Below, in pieces: positions 52,288-60,828 of a DNA stretch of 64,000 nucleotides (its first letter is position 1; each line of letters begins with the position of its first letter). Below the pieces are notes generated by a model that was not told the DNA's origin, did no database searches, and saw only the letters and a program-made list of their open reading frames with translations. Origin of the DNA: Treponema sp. (GTDB lineage Bacteria > Spirochaetota > Spirochaetia > Treponematales > Treponemataceae); assembly GCA_017534445.1 (NCBI GenBank), contig JAFXWC010000041.1:41486-105485 (forward strand), given 5' to 3'. A program made the translations under genes and the position numbers.

Positions 52288-54251
52288 TTATTTTGCCAAA
52301 AGCTCTGCAAGCTTGTCTGCTGTAAAGCCAAGGTGTTCTGCAACCTTTGCGGCAGGTCCTGATTCACCAAAGTCGTTGAGCGTAAAGAGGTCTTCCTTCT
52401 TTGCAAAGCCTTCCCATCCCATGCGGGAACCTGCTTCTGCAACAACAACGCGCTTTGCTCCTCCGATTACTTCCTTCTGCAAGGCTTCGTCGTTGGAAAG
52501 CTTTGTAAGGTCAAAGACAGAAACAACGCGGATCTTCTTAGAAGAGACCTTCTTTGCGGCTTCAAGTGCCATGTTCACTTCTGAGCCTGTTGCAAGAACT
52601 GTAATGTCCGGAGTGTCTGCTCCCTTCTGCACGATGTATGCACCGCGGCGGGCGTTCTTCTGCCAGTCCTTGTCTTCCTTTGCATACACTTCAAGTGCCT
52701 GGCGGCTGAATGCCATACAAACAGGATGATCCTTTGCTTCCAAAGCCATTTCCCATGCAACCTGTGATTCTTCTGCATCACCCGGGCGCAAAACCTGTAC
52801 GTTTGGAATAACGCGGAGGGCGGCAAGGGTTTCGATTGGCTGGTGGGTTGGACCGTCTTCGCCAACATAGATTGAATCGTGAGTAAGGATGTAGATGTTA
52901 GGAATCTTTGCAAGTGCTGCAACGCGGAGTGAACCGCGCAGGTAGTCGCTGAACACAAGGAATGTTGCGCCGAATGCCCTAAGTCCACCGTGAAGGTTAA
53001 TACCGCTCATCACCTGGCTCATTGCAAATTCGCGGATACCGTATTCAATCGTGCGGCCTTTGCGGTTTGCAGGAGAGAATGTTCCGTCGTCATTAACAAC
53101 CTTTGTCTTGTTTGGTGCCTGGAGGTCTGCTGAACCACCAACGAGCCATTCAAAGCGGTTTGCCATAACGTTAAGGCTCTTTCCGCTTGCATCGCGTGTG
53201 GCAAGCTTGTCGCCAACTTTGTATGAAGGTGCAGCGCAGTCAGCTGTCTGTGCTTCTGACCAGTAGGCATCCCACTTCTTGCGGAGGTCTGGATTTTCCT
53301 TTGACCAAGCGTCAAATTCTGCCTTCCACTCTTCTTCTGCTGCGGCAAGTTCTTTGCGGCGGTTTTCAAAGAATGAATATGCTTCAGGAACAACATAGAA
53401 ATCCTTGTCAACAGGAAGACCAAGTGTCTCTTTTGCGGCCTTAACCCCGTCCTCACCAAGCGGTGCACCGTGAACGTCTGCTGTACCCTCTTTTGGAGCG
53501 CCCTTTCCAATAACAGACTTAAGGATGATGATAGTAGGCTTGTTCTTCTCTGCCTTTGCAATGTCAACAAGGAAATGATTTCCTTAATGTTGTACATGCT
53601 TCCGCGGAGAACCTGCCATCCATAAGAGTCAAAGCGCTTCTGGATATCATCTGTAAAGGTAATGTCTGTGCTTCCGTCTATAGAAATCTTGTTTTCGTCA
53701 TAGAAGACAATCAGCTTTCCAAGCTTAAGGTTTCCGGCAAGAGAACATGCTTCCTGAGAAACACCCTCTTCAAGACAACCTTCACCTGTCAAAGTGTAAG
53801 TGTAGTGGTCCACGATTGTGTGGCGGTTTGTGTTAAAGCGGGCAGCAAGCATAGACTCTGCAACCGCAAAACCTACAGCAGCGGCAATACCCTGACCAAG
53901 AGGACCGGATGTGCATTCAACACCGTCAGTATATCCGCGCTCCGGGTGTCCTGGACATTTTGAGCCAACCTGACGGAAACTCTTTATGTCGTCCATGGAA
54001 ACCTTGTAGCCTGACAAGTGCAGGATTGAATAGAGGAACATGGATGCGTGTCCTGCAGAAAGAATAAAGCGGTCGCGGTCAACCCATGAAGAGTCAACAG
54101 GATTGTGCTTCATTACAGCGCCGTACAAAACAGCCGCAAGTTCCGCCGCGCCAAGAGGTGTTCCCGGATGGCCTGACTTTGCCTTCTGAATGGCATCCAT
54201 TGAAAGGCTGCGAACGGAAAGCGCTACGGCTTCCAAATCTTTTGTATTCAT
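52288..54251 (-). pseudogene. tkt: Transketolase, split by a single-base frameshift
   Basis: Thiamine-diphosphate enzyme of the pentose phosphate pathway. The N-terminal part has [53 protein letters not shown] and [10 protein letters not shown]; the C-terminal part has [37 protein letters not shown] and THDSIYVGEDGPTHQPIE. The frame breaks after NIKEIIS. Adding one base to the GG at 53571-53572 restores [11 protein letters not shown] and joins the halves into about 655 residues. As a central-metabolism gene a sequencing or assembly indel is likely, but a real lesion cannot be excluded. AAAAGGAG precedes the start. Confidence 0.9.
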
Positions 54252-54284
54252 ATACTTCTCCTTTTAAGGCTCTAAGGACTTTTC

Positions 54285-54752
54285 CTAAAGGCCTGAATTA
54301 ACTATTGCAGCAGTAAGCTTCTTTACGTCCGGCCTGGTTTCCAGCAGGTCACGGAAGCTCTTGTTGTGTATAAGCTTTGCGATTGCAGAAAGGGTCTGAA
54401 GGTGGACCTGGTTTGACTTTGTAAGCAGTATGAACATAGCGCAAACCTTACGCTCGTCCGGCTCTCCCATGGAAAGGGGCTTCTTTGGATAGCAGACAAT
54501 TATGCGCTGGTCTTCATCATTCTTTATAAGAGGCTTCCTTGGGTGAGGAATTGCAATTCCGTTGCCAACAGCCGTGCTAAGGATTTTCTCGCGCTCAACA
54601 AGCTCATTCCTAAAGGTGCTGCGCTCAAGACCTATTGGCAAAGGCACAATCTTGGAAACGGCATCATAGATTTCTTCTGGAGTAGAGCCTTCCACATTGT
54701 CAAAAACCCCTCCGTTCTCTATAAGCGGGCAAATATTAAAAGCGGAATCCAT
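54285..54752 (-). CDS. PTS EIIA component, PtsN/fructose-type
   Basis: 155-residue EIIA type-2 domain. The phosphoryl-accepting His lies in GNGIAIPHPR at about residue 70, followed by PLSMGEPDERKVCAMFILLT and the helical end. Either a regulatory EIIA-Ntr or a stray sugar-PTS unit; no EIIB/EIIC is adjacent. GGGGAG supports the start. It lies between a conserved hypothetical and tkt, all on one strand with gaps of 28 and 33 nt. Confidence 0.9.
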   Translation of the reverse strand: MDSAFNICPLIENGGVFDNVEGSTPEEIYDAVSKIVPLPIGLERSTFRNELVEREKILSTAVGNGIAIPHPRKPLIKNDEDQRIIVCYPKKPLSMGEPDERKVCAMFILLTKSNQVHLQTLSAIAKLIHNKSFRDLLETRPDVKKLTAAIVNSGL

Positions 54753-54780
54753 TTTTTTCTCCCCAACCTCTTTGCAAAGG

Positions 54781-56259
54781 TCATCTTACAATTTTAAATC
54801 TGTTCGTTTTTTGTGACAGCACGGCTTCTCGCAGAACATCACAAATGTCTTCAAAATTCCATTCCATGCCTTCCAAAGAAAGCAAAAGTGCAGCCCTGTC
54901 CTCTTCCACGTGGTCATTAGCCGCAACGGACTGAAGAATCCTAACCAGATGCGAATAAAGCTGGGTCAGCACTACAAGCTCCTGCTGGGGGAACTTGCCC
55001 ATTGAATCACTAGAAGAATCTATGGAAAAAACAAGCTCGTTCACCTTGGAAAAAAGAGCCAGAGCCTTTTCCCTAACGTCACCCAACCCCTGGTCCGCAA
55101 ACCAGTTGTACTTTTTAGAGATTATATCACTTCGTTCCTTTAGTTTCAACAGAACATCTTCTTTTTCGCCTTCCTGAAAGACATAATCCTTGGGAAACAT
55201 AAAGCTAACCAAAGCCGGAATGTCCACCTTGCGCTTAAAATGCATGTTAAGAATGTACTGGTCCACAATCTCTGGCGGCACACGGAACCAGAGGAAGTCC
55301 TTGTTCTTGTAGTCCGGGTTCTTTTCAATGCGGTCTATGTCTTCCTCATTCCAGGAACCAACGGCGGGAACATCCTTGCCCTTGTGCCAAAAGCGGGTCT
55401 CCACCCCAAAAGGCTGAATTCCCACGTTCTGGGCATACTGATTGATAAATTCTTCTATAGAACCGCACAAAGGAATGCAAAGCCTGTCTATTTCCCTGCA
55501 AAAAACGTTGGCAAGCTGGTCCTCCATACAGGCGCATGGTCCGTCCACGTCAAAACTGCGCTCAAGGGCACTCTCAAGAACCTTGTACCACTCAAGCCGC
55601 ATACTGCCTTCAAGCCCCCGGTTAAAGACGTTGTCGCCGTCGTGAACCACGGTCATCCTTATGTCCCCGCAGTCCCAGTCAGAAACGCAGCACAAAAAGC
55701 GGTCACCCTTCTGCATACCTTCCTTTTCAATAAAAGGGGTAATGTCTATTCCTGTAAGATGCACCTTGTTGGGAAGCTCAAATTCCCTCTGAACAAAGTC
55801 AAGGTCCTTGTTTGCGGGGTCAGCCACAATATACTGGGGCGCATACTCCTCGCCGTAAAGAATGAACATGTCTATGGCAAGGTCGCTGTCAAATTCTGCG
55901 GTCTTCTTCTTAAGCTTCTTGCCGTTCTCCCCGTAAAAATTAAGCGTGGAAGAAACAATCTCGCTGTCCACAAAGGGAATGCACCTGGAACCGGGAATCA
56001 GAATACCCTGCTCAAATTCCTTGGCGGTAGGCTTTATACTAAAAAGTTCCCCGGTAAAAACGCCGGCCCTTGTAATGTAGCGTCCGTTCTCCAGGCAAAA
56101 GACAAGCGGATTAGCCTCCAGATACTCCTGAGCTTCTCTTGAAGAAATCTTAAATTCGCCTCCAAATTCAGCCGTAAGCTTAGACACATCGCGCGCTGTA
56201 AAGTTCTTGCAGCACCTTCTGAGGAATTTGTCTATTATCAACTGAGTCTGAAGATTCAT
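54781..56259 (-). CDS. Conserved hypothetical protein, probably spirochaete-specific
   Basis: 492 residues, cytoplasmic by composition. The N-terminal 50 residues read like a winged-helix or DNA-binding module (RRCCKNFTARDVSKLTAEFG, SSREAQEYLEANP), followed by a beta-rich middle (FEQGILIPGSRCIPFVDSEI) and a helical C-terminal third. No family recognised. First gene of a likely operon with ptsN and tkt. Confidence 0.65.
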   Translation of the reverse strand: MNLQTQLIIDKFLRRCCKNFTARDVSKLTAEFGGEFKISSREAQEYLEANPLVFCLENGRYITRAGVFTGELFSIKPTAKEFEQGILIPGSRCIPFVDSEIVSSTLNFYGENGKKLKKKTAEFDSDLAIDMFILYGEEYAPQYIVADPANKDLDFVQREFELPNKVHLTGIDITPFIEKEGMQKGDRFLCCVSDWDCGDIRMTVVHDGDNVFNRGLEGSMRLEWYKVLESALERSFDVDGPCACMEDQLANVFCREIDRLCIPLCGSIEEFINQYAQNVGIQPFGVETRFWHKGKDVPAVGSWNEEDIDRIEKNPDYKNKDFLWFRVPPEIVDQYILNMHFKRKVDIPALVSFMFPKDYVFQEGEKEDVLLKLKERSDIISKKYNWFADQGLGDVREKALALFSKVNELVFSIDSSSDSMGKFPQQELVVLTQLYSHLVRILQSVAANDHVEEDRAALLLSLEGMEWNFEDICDVLREAVLSQKTNRFKIVR

Positions 56260-56483
56260 ATACTATAAGATAACGTATTTTTGCAAAGAAAAAAAGGGTT
56301 TTAAAAAAATTTTAATCTAAATCAACAATTTGCCATTCTTCTGGAGCGTATTTTGTCTTTAAACTGTGTCCGGCACTCCGTGTCCGGCCAGAACCATGCA
56401 ATTTTTCCCTTTAACCAATAGTGCCATGGACGGCACGTCATTTGTTTGCAGATAACACACTGCAAGTTTTCGTAAGAAAACTT

Positions 56484-56516
56484 GTGGGTAAAAATTGCAA
56501 GGAAGCAATTTTTACC
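56484..56516. terminator. Strong hairpin next to type-1 copy 7
   Basis: GGGTAAAAATTGC (56486-56498) pairs perfectly with GCAATTTTTACCC (56505-56517) around AAGGAA. Equivalent in position and loop size to the hairpin at 4391-4420. Confidence 0.6.
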
Positions 56517-56598
56517 CGCTTTCCAGGGTTCCGGCTTCCGCCTCCATTGCCTTGCGGCAACCCGCTTGCGCGGGCCCTTCCAATCGGGGCTAGGCTTA
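56515..56598 (-). repeat. Type-1 dispersed repeat, copy 7
   Basis: Minus strand: CCCCGATTGGAAGGGCCCGC, CCCGCGCAAGCGGG stem, TTGCCGCAAGGCAA stem, GGAGGCGGAAGCCGG and AACCCTGGAAAGCGGG. The cleanest example of the family. Confidence 0.8.
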
Positions 56599-56680
56599 AT
56601 ATCAAGTAAGCCCTGTAGAAACAATTCCCCTGTTACTGATATAATCCAAGTCAAGAAAGATTCAACCGGAAGGCGGCAAA

Positions 56681-57472
56681 ATGTCCAAACAAAACATCTA
56701 TGACAACGAAATCTTCTTTGAAGGCTACAAATCAATCAGGCAAAAAAAGGAAAACGCAAACATCCTCTTTGAAAAGCCGGCCCTATTTTCCCTGCTCCCA
56801 GACTTAAAGGGCAAACGAATCCTTGACCTGGGCTGCGGCTATGGCGAAAACTGCATAGAATTTGTAAAGATGGGAGCCTCCAGGGTAGTCGGAGTTGACA
56901 TCTCAAAAAAAATGCTGGAAGTTGCAAAAAAAGAAAACCCTTCCCCAAAAATCACCTATCTTAACATTCCAATGGAAGAAATTGGCAGCATACAAGAAAA
57001 GTTTGACCTTATCGTAAGCTCACTTGCCCTGCACTACGTAGAAAATTTCCAGGAAATCTGCAAGCTCGTTTACAATCTTTTGGACAAAAAGGGACACTTC
57101 ATCTTTTCCCAGGAAAACCCCATCAACACCTGCTTTACATCCGGCTCCCGCTGGACTTGCGACAAGGATGGCAACAAGCTTTACGCAAACATATCCAACT
57201 ATTCAGTAGACGGAAAAAGATGCTCCACGTGGTTTGTTGATGACGTAATAAAATACCACAGGACATTCTCCAGCATAATAAACACCCTAATCACAACCGG
57301 CTTTACCCTGGAAAAACTCCTGGAACCTTACCCCAGCGAGCAAATGGCCAAAGCCCACCCTTCCACCCAAGACCTGCTCCACAAACCAGACTTCCTCGTC
57401 GTAAGGGCAACAAAAACCCCTTCTTCCATACAACGTACAGAAGAAGGGCAAAAGGAGAGGAGGATGCAGTAA
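56681..57472 (+). CDS. Class I SAM-dependent methyltransferase
   Basis: 263 residues with motif I ILDLGCGYGENC, motif II VVGVDISKKML, and post-motifs FDLIVSSLALHYVENF and GHFIFSQENP. Resembles small-molecule methyltransferases of the UbiE/BioC-like group; substrate unknown. GGAAGG precedes the ATG, and a TATAAT at 56640-56645 may drive it. Confidence 0.88.
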   Translation: MSKQNIYDNEIFFEGYKSIRQKKENANILFEKPALFSLLPDLKGKRILDLGCGYGENCIEFVKMGASRVVGVDISKKMLEVAKKENPSPKITYLNIPMEEIGSIQEKFDLIVSSLALHYVENFQEICKLVYNLLDKKGHFIFSQENPINTCFTSGSRWTCDKDGNKLYANISNYSVDGKRCSTWFVDDVIKYHRTFSSIINTLITTGFTLEKLLEPYPSEQMAKAHPSTQDLLHKPDFLVVRATKTPSSIQRTEEGQKERRMQ

Positions 57473-57604
57473 AAACCGGCAATGCCATGTGTGCGCTGGC
57501 AAATGCCGGAAAAACTGCGACATGGATTGTATTGACAAACAAGGTTTGTTGCTATTGCAATCAACTGTTAAACCACGGTGCTGCAAATTGGTTACAGGGA
57601 CTAG

Positions 57605-57775
57605 CTAAAAGTCCGCGTCTTCGTCAAAGCCGTCATAGTCAAATTTGTCGTCGGCATCTTCGTCTTCACCGTACTTTTCGTCTTCATCGTCTTCTTGGTC
57701 ACGCAAGGAGGACTTGGACTTTCCGGGCTTACGGCTTGGACTTTTGTCAAAGAATAGATCTGAAATTAAACCCAT
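57605..57775 (-). CDS. Small highly acidic protein
   Basis: 56 residues: a short hydrophobic/basic start (MGLISDLFFDKSPSRKPGKS) then a run dominated by Asp and Glu (DDEDEKYGEDEDADD). Starts 16 nt after leuA with AGGA upstream, so probably expressed with it. No family recognised; the acidic tail may bind a basic protein or RNA-binding partner. Confidence 0.5.
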   Translation of the reverse strand: MGLISDLFFDKSPSRKPGKSKSSLRDQEDDEDEKYGEDEDADDKFDYDGFDEDADF

Positions 57776-57791
57776 GATTTTTCCTGGCAAA

Positions 57792-59495
57792 CTAAAGTGC
57801 TATCTGGTTAAGGGCAGAGACTACCGCGTCTACACCCGCACGTCCTACGCTGGTTGACTTTCCTGCACCCCAGTACTGCTTTCCGTCCTGGGTTGTAAGC
57901 TGAACATAAGCCATTGCAAAAGTGTTGTTTCCCTTGCCAATGCTGTGCTCGTGGAAGGCCGTTATGCTAAAGGCTGGTGCCGGCGTCTTGGAAAGTGCGC
58001 AACAGAATGCGTCCAGAGGTCCGTTTCCCTTGTCTCCAATGGCGTACTGCTTGCCCTTCCATGTAACGACTGCGCGGCAAAGAGTCTGCTCTTCTGCACC
58101 CTTTTCCTTGGAACCTTCAACATGGGTTTCTGCAAGGTCCACGATTGCAAGGTTCTTGTCTGCCTTAATCCAATGCTTTTCAAAGAGCTCGTAGATTTCG
58201 GAAGACTTAAGCTCGCGCTGTGCCTTGTCCGCAGCATCTTTTATGACTGCACCGAGGGATGGATGCATGGCCTTTGGAAGAACAAGCCCGTACTCCTGCT
58301 CAAGGATGTATGCTGAACCACCCTTTCCTGACTGGCTGTTTATGCGGATAATGCCTTCGTATTCGCGGCCAATGTCGTGGGGATCGATTAAGAGGTAGGG
58401 AACATCCCACAAGGCATTTTCCTTCTGGTTTGCCCGGGCTGCCATTCCCTTGCGGATAGCGTCCTGGTGGCTTCCGCTAAAGGCTGTAAAGACAAGCTCT
58501 CCTGCATAAGGCGTACGCGGAGGAATTTCCATGCCCGTGTATTCCATGTATTTTTGGGCAACAGCCGGCAGGTCGCGGAGGTCAAGCATTGGGTCAACCC
58601 CCTGACTGAACATGTTGAGCGCTACGTTTACAATGTCAAGGTTTCCAGTGCGCTCTCCGTTTCCAAAGAGGCAGCCTTCAACACGGTCGGCTCCGGCCAA
58701 AAGCCCCAGTTCTGCGGATGCAACGCCTGTTCCGCGGTCATTGTGGCAGTGGGTGCTTACGATTACGCTGTCACGGTCACTTATGTGTGAGCAGAAGTAT
58801 TCAATCTGGTCTGCGTAGACGTTGGGCGTGGCACATTCAACTGTAGTCGGCAGGTTCATGATGATTTTATTGTCCGGTGAGCAGCCCCACTCCTTTTTAA
58901 CAGCCTCACAAATTTCTACGGCGTAGTCAATTTCCGTCATGGAAAAGCTTTCCGGTGAATATTCAAGGCGGATTTTCTTTAAGTCTTCAGGAGAAAGGCA
59001 TGACTTTATGCAGCGCACACCGTCTATGGCTATCTGCTTGATTTCTTCCTTTGTCTTTCCAAAGGTGTATTTTCTCTGGGCAGGCGAAGTTGAATTGTAG
59101 ATGTGGAAGATTACGTTTGGGGCACCCTTAATGGCTTCCAGGGTCTTTTTTACCAAATGCTCGCGGGCCTGGCACAAGACCTGGATTGTTACGTCGTCGG
59201 GAATCCTCTTTTCGTCTATAAGGCGGCGGAGAAAGTCGTATTCGGTGTCGCTTGCGGCGGGGAAGCCAATTTCTACTTCCTTAAAGCCTGTCTTTACGAT
59301 AAGGTCAAAAAATGCAAGCTTGGTTTCTATACCCATGGGGTTTACGAGGGCCTGGTTGCCGTCGCGAAGGTCTACGGAGCACCAAATTGGTGCCTTAGTG
59401 ATGCGTGCGGCTGGCCACTTGCGGTTAGTCATTGGAATGTCCGCAATTGGAGCGTACTTGCCGGTCAAAGTTCCGTCGGGGTTCATTGAAGCCAT
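57792..59495 (-). CDS. leuA: 2-isopropylmalate synthase (alpha-IPMS type 2)
   Basis: First committed step of leucine synthesis, from acetyl-CoA and 2-ketoisovalerate. 567 residues. Catalytic HMGL-like barrel with CSVDLRDGNQALVNPMG, EVEIGFPAASDTEYDF, STHCHNDRGTGVASAELGL and GNGERTGNLD, then the C-terminal LeuA regulatory domain (about 430-567) that binds leucine. AAGGAG lies 6 nt before the ATG. Preceded by a leucine leader peptide and terminator. Confidence 0.95.
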   Translation of the reverse strand: MASMNPDGTLTGKYAPIADIPMTNRKWPAARITKAPIWCSVDLRDGNQALVNPMGIETKLAFFDLIVKTGFKEVEIGFPAASDTEYDFLRRLIDEKRIPDDVTIQVLCQAREHLVKKTLEAIKGAPNVIFHIYNSTSPAQRKYTFGKTKEEIKQIAIDGVRCIKSCLSPEDLKKIRLEYSPESFSMTEIDYAVEICEAVKKEWGCSPDNKIIMNLPTTVECATPNVYADQIEYFCSHISDRDSVIVSTHCHNDRGTGVASAELGLLAGADRVEGCLFGNGERTGNLDIVNVALNMFSQGVDPMLDLRDLPAVAQKYMEYTGMEIPPRTPYAGELVFTAFSGSHQDAIRKGMAARANQKENALWDVPYLLIDPHDIGREYEGIIRINSQSGKGGSAYILEQEYGLVLPKAMHPSLGAVIKDAADKAQRELKSSEIYELFEKHWIKADKNLAIVDLAETHVEGSKEKGAEEQTLCRAVVTWKGKQYAIGDKGNGPLDAFCCALSKTPAPAFSITAFHEHSIGKGNNTFAMAYVQLTTQDGKQYWGAGKSTSVGRAGVDAVVSALNQIAL

Positions 59496-59527
59496 AAAAA
59501 TCTCCTTCTAAAGCAAAAAGTTTAAAA

Positions 59528-59559
59528 CAAAAAAGACCCGCTGCCGAAGCAACAGGTCT
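59528..59559 (-). terminator. Attenuator terminator of leuA
   Basis: On the minus strand AGACCTGTTGC-TTCG-GCAGCGGGTCT makes an 11-bp stem (with G-T pairs) capped by a TTCG tetraloop and followed by six T. Lies between the leucine leader peptide and leuA. Confidence 0.85.
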
Positions 59560-59593
59560 GTAAGTTACAAGTTAAAACTACCCTTACCAGCGC

Positions 59594-59647
59594 CTATTTT
59601 CGGCAATCAGAGAAGACTGAGCATAGTAGAAGTAGTGTTTTGTTCAT
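59594..59647 (-). CDS. Leucine leader peptide of leuA (17 aa)
   Basis: MNKTLLLLCSVFSDCRK, with four consecutive Leu codons (CTA CTT CTA CTA). Followed about 35 nt later by the intrinsic terminator and then leuA. It is the expected sensor for charged tRNA-Leu. The ATG is 6 nt after a TATATT -10 with no Shine-Dalgarno sequence, so the mRNA would start at or near the ATG. Confidence 0.85.
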   Translation of the reverse strand: MNKTLLLLCSVFSDCRK

Positions 59648-59653
59648 AAACTT

Positions 59654-59682
59654 AATATACAACTTTGATTCGCAAATGTCAA
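59654..59682 (-). promoter_or_regulatory. Promoter of the leuA leader (leaderless)
   Basis: TTGACA (59677-59682), 17-nt spacer, TATATT (59654-59659), 6 nt, ATG. Confidence 0.85.
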
Positions 59683-59772
59683 GGCTTAAAAATTGAATGT
59701 CAAAACTTGAAAGCTCAGGATTTGACCAATTTTTTCGGACGAAAGTTTTTCCGCTCTACCAGCCACTTTCAT

Positions 59773-59880
59773 CCTACAATCGGCAGCCATTGATTAGCGT
59801 CACCGCCCTTCCGCCCTTCCCTAACGGTCATTGCCGCCATGCGGCAACTACGGGGCTCCACGGCGGCGTAGGCTGGGTGG
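59773..59880. repeat. Type-2 dispersed repeat, copy 2
   Basis: CTACAATCGGC, CCCTTCCCTAACGGTCAT and CCACGGCGGCGTAGGCTG match the copy beside tRNA-Val; the middle stem here is TTGCCGCC-AT-GCGGCAA. Confidence 0.7.
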
Positions 59881-59889
59881 CCATTTTTT

Positions 59890-60828
59890 TCAACAACTAT
59901 CTGGCCTGCTTTCACCGTCAACAGCACTTGCATCATCAGCAGTCTCATCAACAGCGGATGAATCACTTGCGCTTGCACCGGCAGACTCAACGCCAGCATT
60001 GGGCTCAACGCCAACAGTCGCATTACCGCCAGTTCCGCCTTCCCCACCCTTGTTTTCAGCACCAAGAGCCGCGGCCTTCTCCGAAAGCATAAACTGCCAT
60101 GCCCTGGTCATCACCTGGCTGTAGTAAGGCAAAACCCAAATAGAAGCTATTCCCAATGTGACAACGCACAAAATGCTCCAGCCAAAAAAGGAAAGGTTGG
60201 TAACAAAAAGATTCGTGCGGAAACCTTCCGTAACTTTTACCGCAACATCAAGCGACTCCCTAACATCCAAATCAGTCTTGTCCGCAAGGGCAAAGAACAT
60301 CATGGAATACGATGTGATTTTTGCAATCAGAACAAGATACAGGAAGATAAAAAAGAAAAAGCAGCAGTAGACAATCACAGCAATGACCACGCGCACAGAA
60401 GAAACCTTGGCCAAAGAAGCGACAATCCCAATTGGAAGAAAGGCCACAGACAAAAGCAAGAACCACAAGAAAACCCTTAGCAAAAGCCAGAAGATGGCAG
60501 GAATAGCCTTTAGGGTAATGCCGTGGAAAAAATTCTTTACATCATAATTGCCTTCCTTTAGCAGAATGTTGCTCCACCTGAACATGGCAAGGAAGAGCAT
60601 GGAAAAGACGGAGTAAATAAGAACCACAAAAGGAAGCACCCGGCAAAAAACAACAAAGGCACCAGATGCACCAGGTACAAAAAACGTCTTCCAGAAAACC
60701 ATGAAATACAGAAGTGCAAGCACAAGGCAGGAAAGAAAAACACAAAGACCAACAAGCCCCGCATTCTTCCAATTGCCCTTCAAATCCGCAAGGGCTTCCT
60801 TCTTAAATTTAGCTCTATTGTAAAACAT
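59890..60828 (-). CDS. DUF975-like polytopic membrane protein 1
   Basis: 312 residues with about six hydrophobic segments and the N-terminal AKFKKEALADLKGNWKNA typical of DUF975-like proteins. The C-terminal 45 residues are a polar, Gly/Ser/Ala/Asp-rich tail (GGEGGTGGNATVG). The start at 60828 is set by GAGGAGG 6 nt upstream, within the last codons of the preceding gene (14-nt overlap). Function unknown. Confidence 0.7.
   Translation of the reverse strand: MFYNRAKFKKEALADLKGNWKNAGLVGLCVFLSCLVLALLYFMVFWKTFFVPGASGAFVVFCRVLPFVVLIYSVFSMLFLAMFRWSNILLKEGNYDVKNFFHGITLKAIPAIFWLLLRVFLWFLLLSVAFLPIGIVASLAKVSSVRVVIAVIVYCCFFFFIFLYLVLIAKITSYSMMFFALADKTDLDVRESLDVAVKVTEGFRTNLFVTNLSFFGWSILCVVTLGIASIWVLPYYSQVMTRAWQFMLSEKAAALGAENKGGEGGTGGNATVGVEPNAGVESAGASASDSSAVDETADDASAVDGESRPDSC

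Noticed and set aside
56259..56320. Leaderless start for the 492-residue hypothetical
   Set aside because: TTATCT and TATAGT lie close to the ATG but neither has a good -35 at the right distance.
4306..56598. Type-1 repeats as short genes with a PDWKG-type reading frame
   Set aside because: Several copies can be read as similar peptides, but frames differ between copies, there are no conserved starts, and changes preserve base pairing rather than codons.
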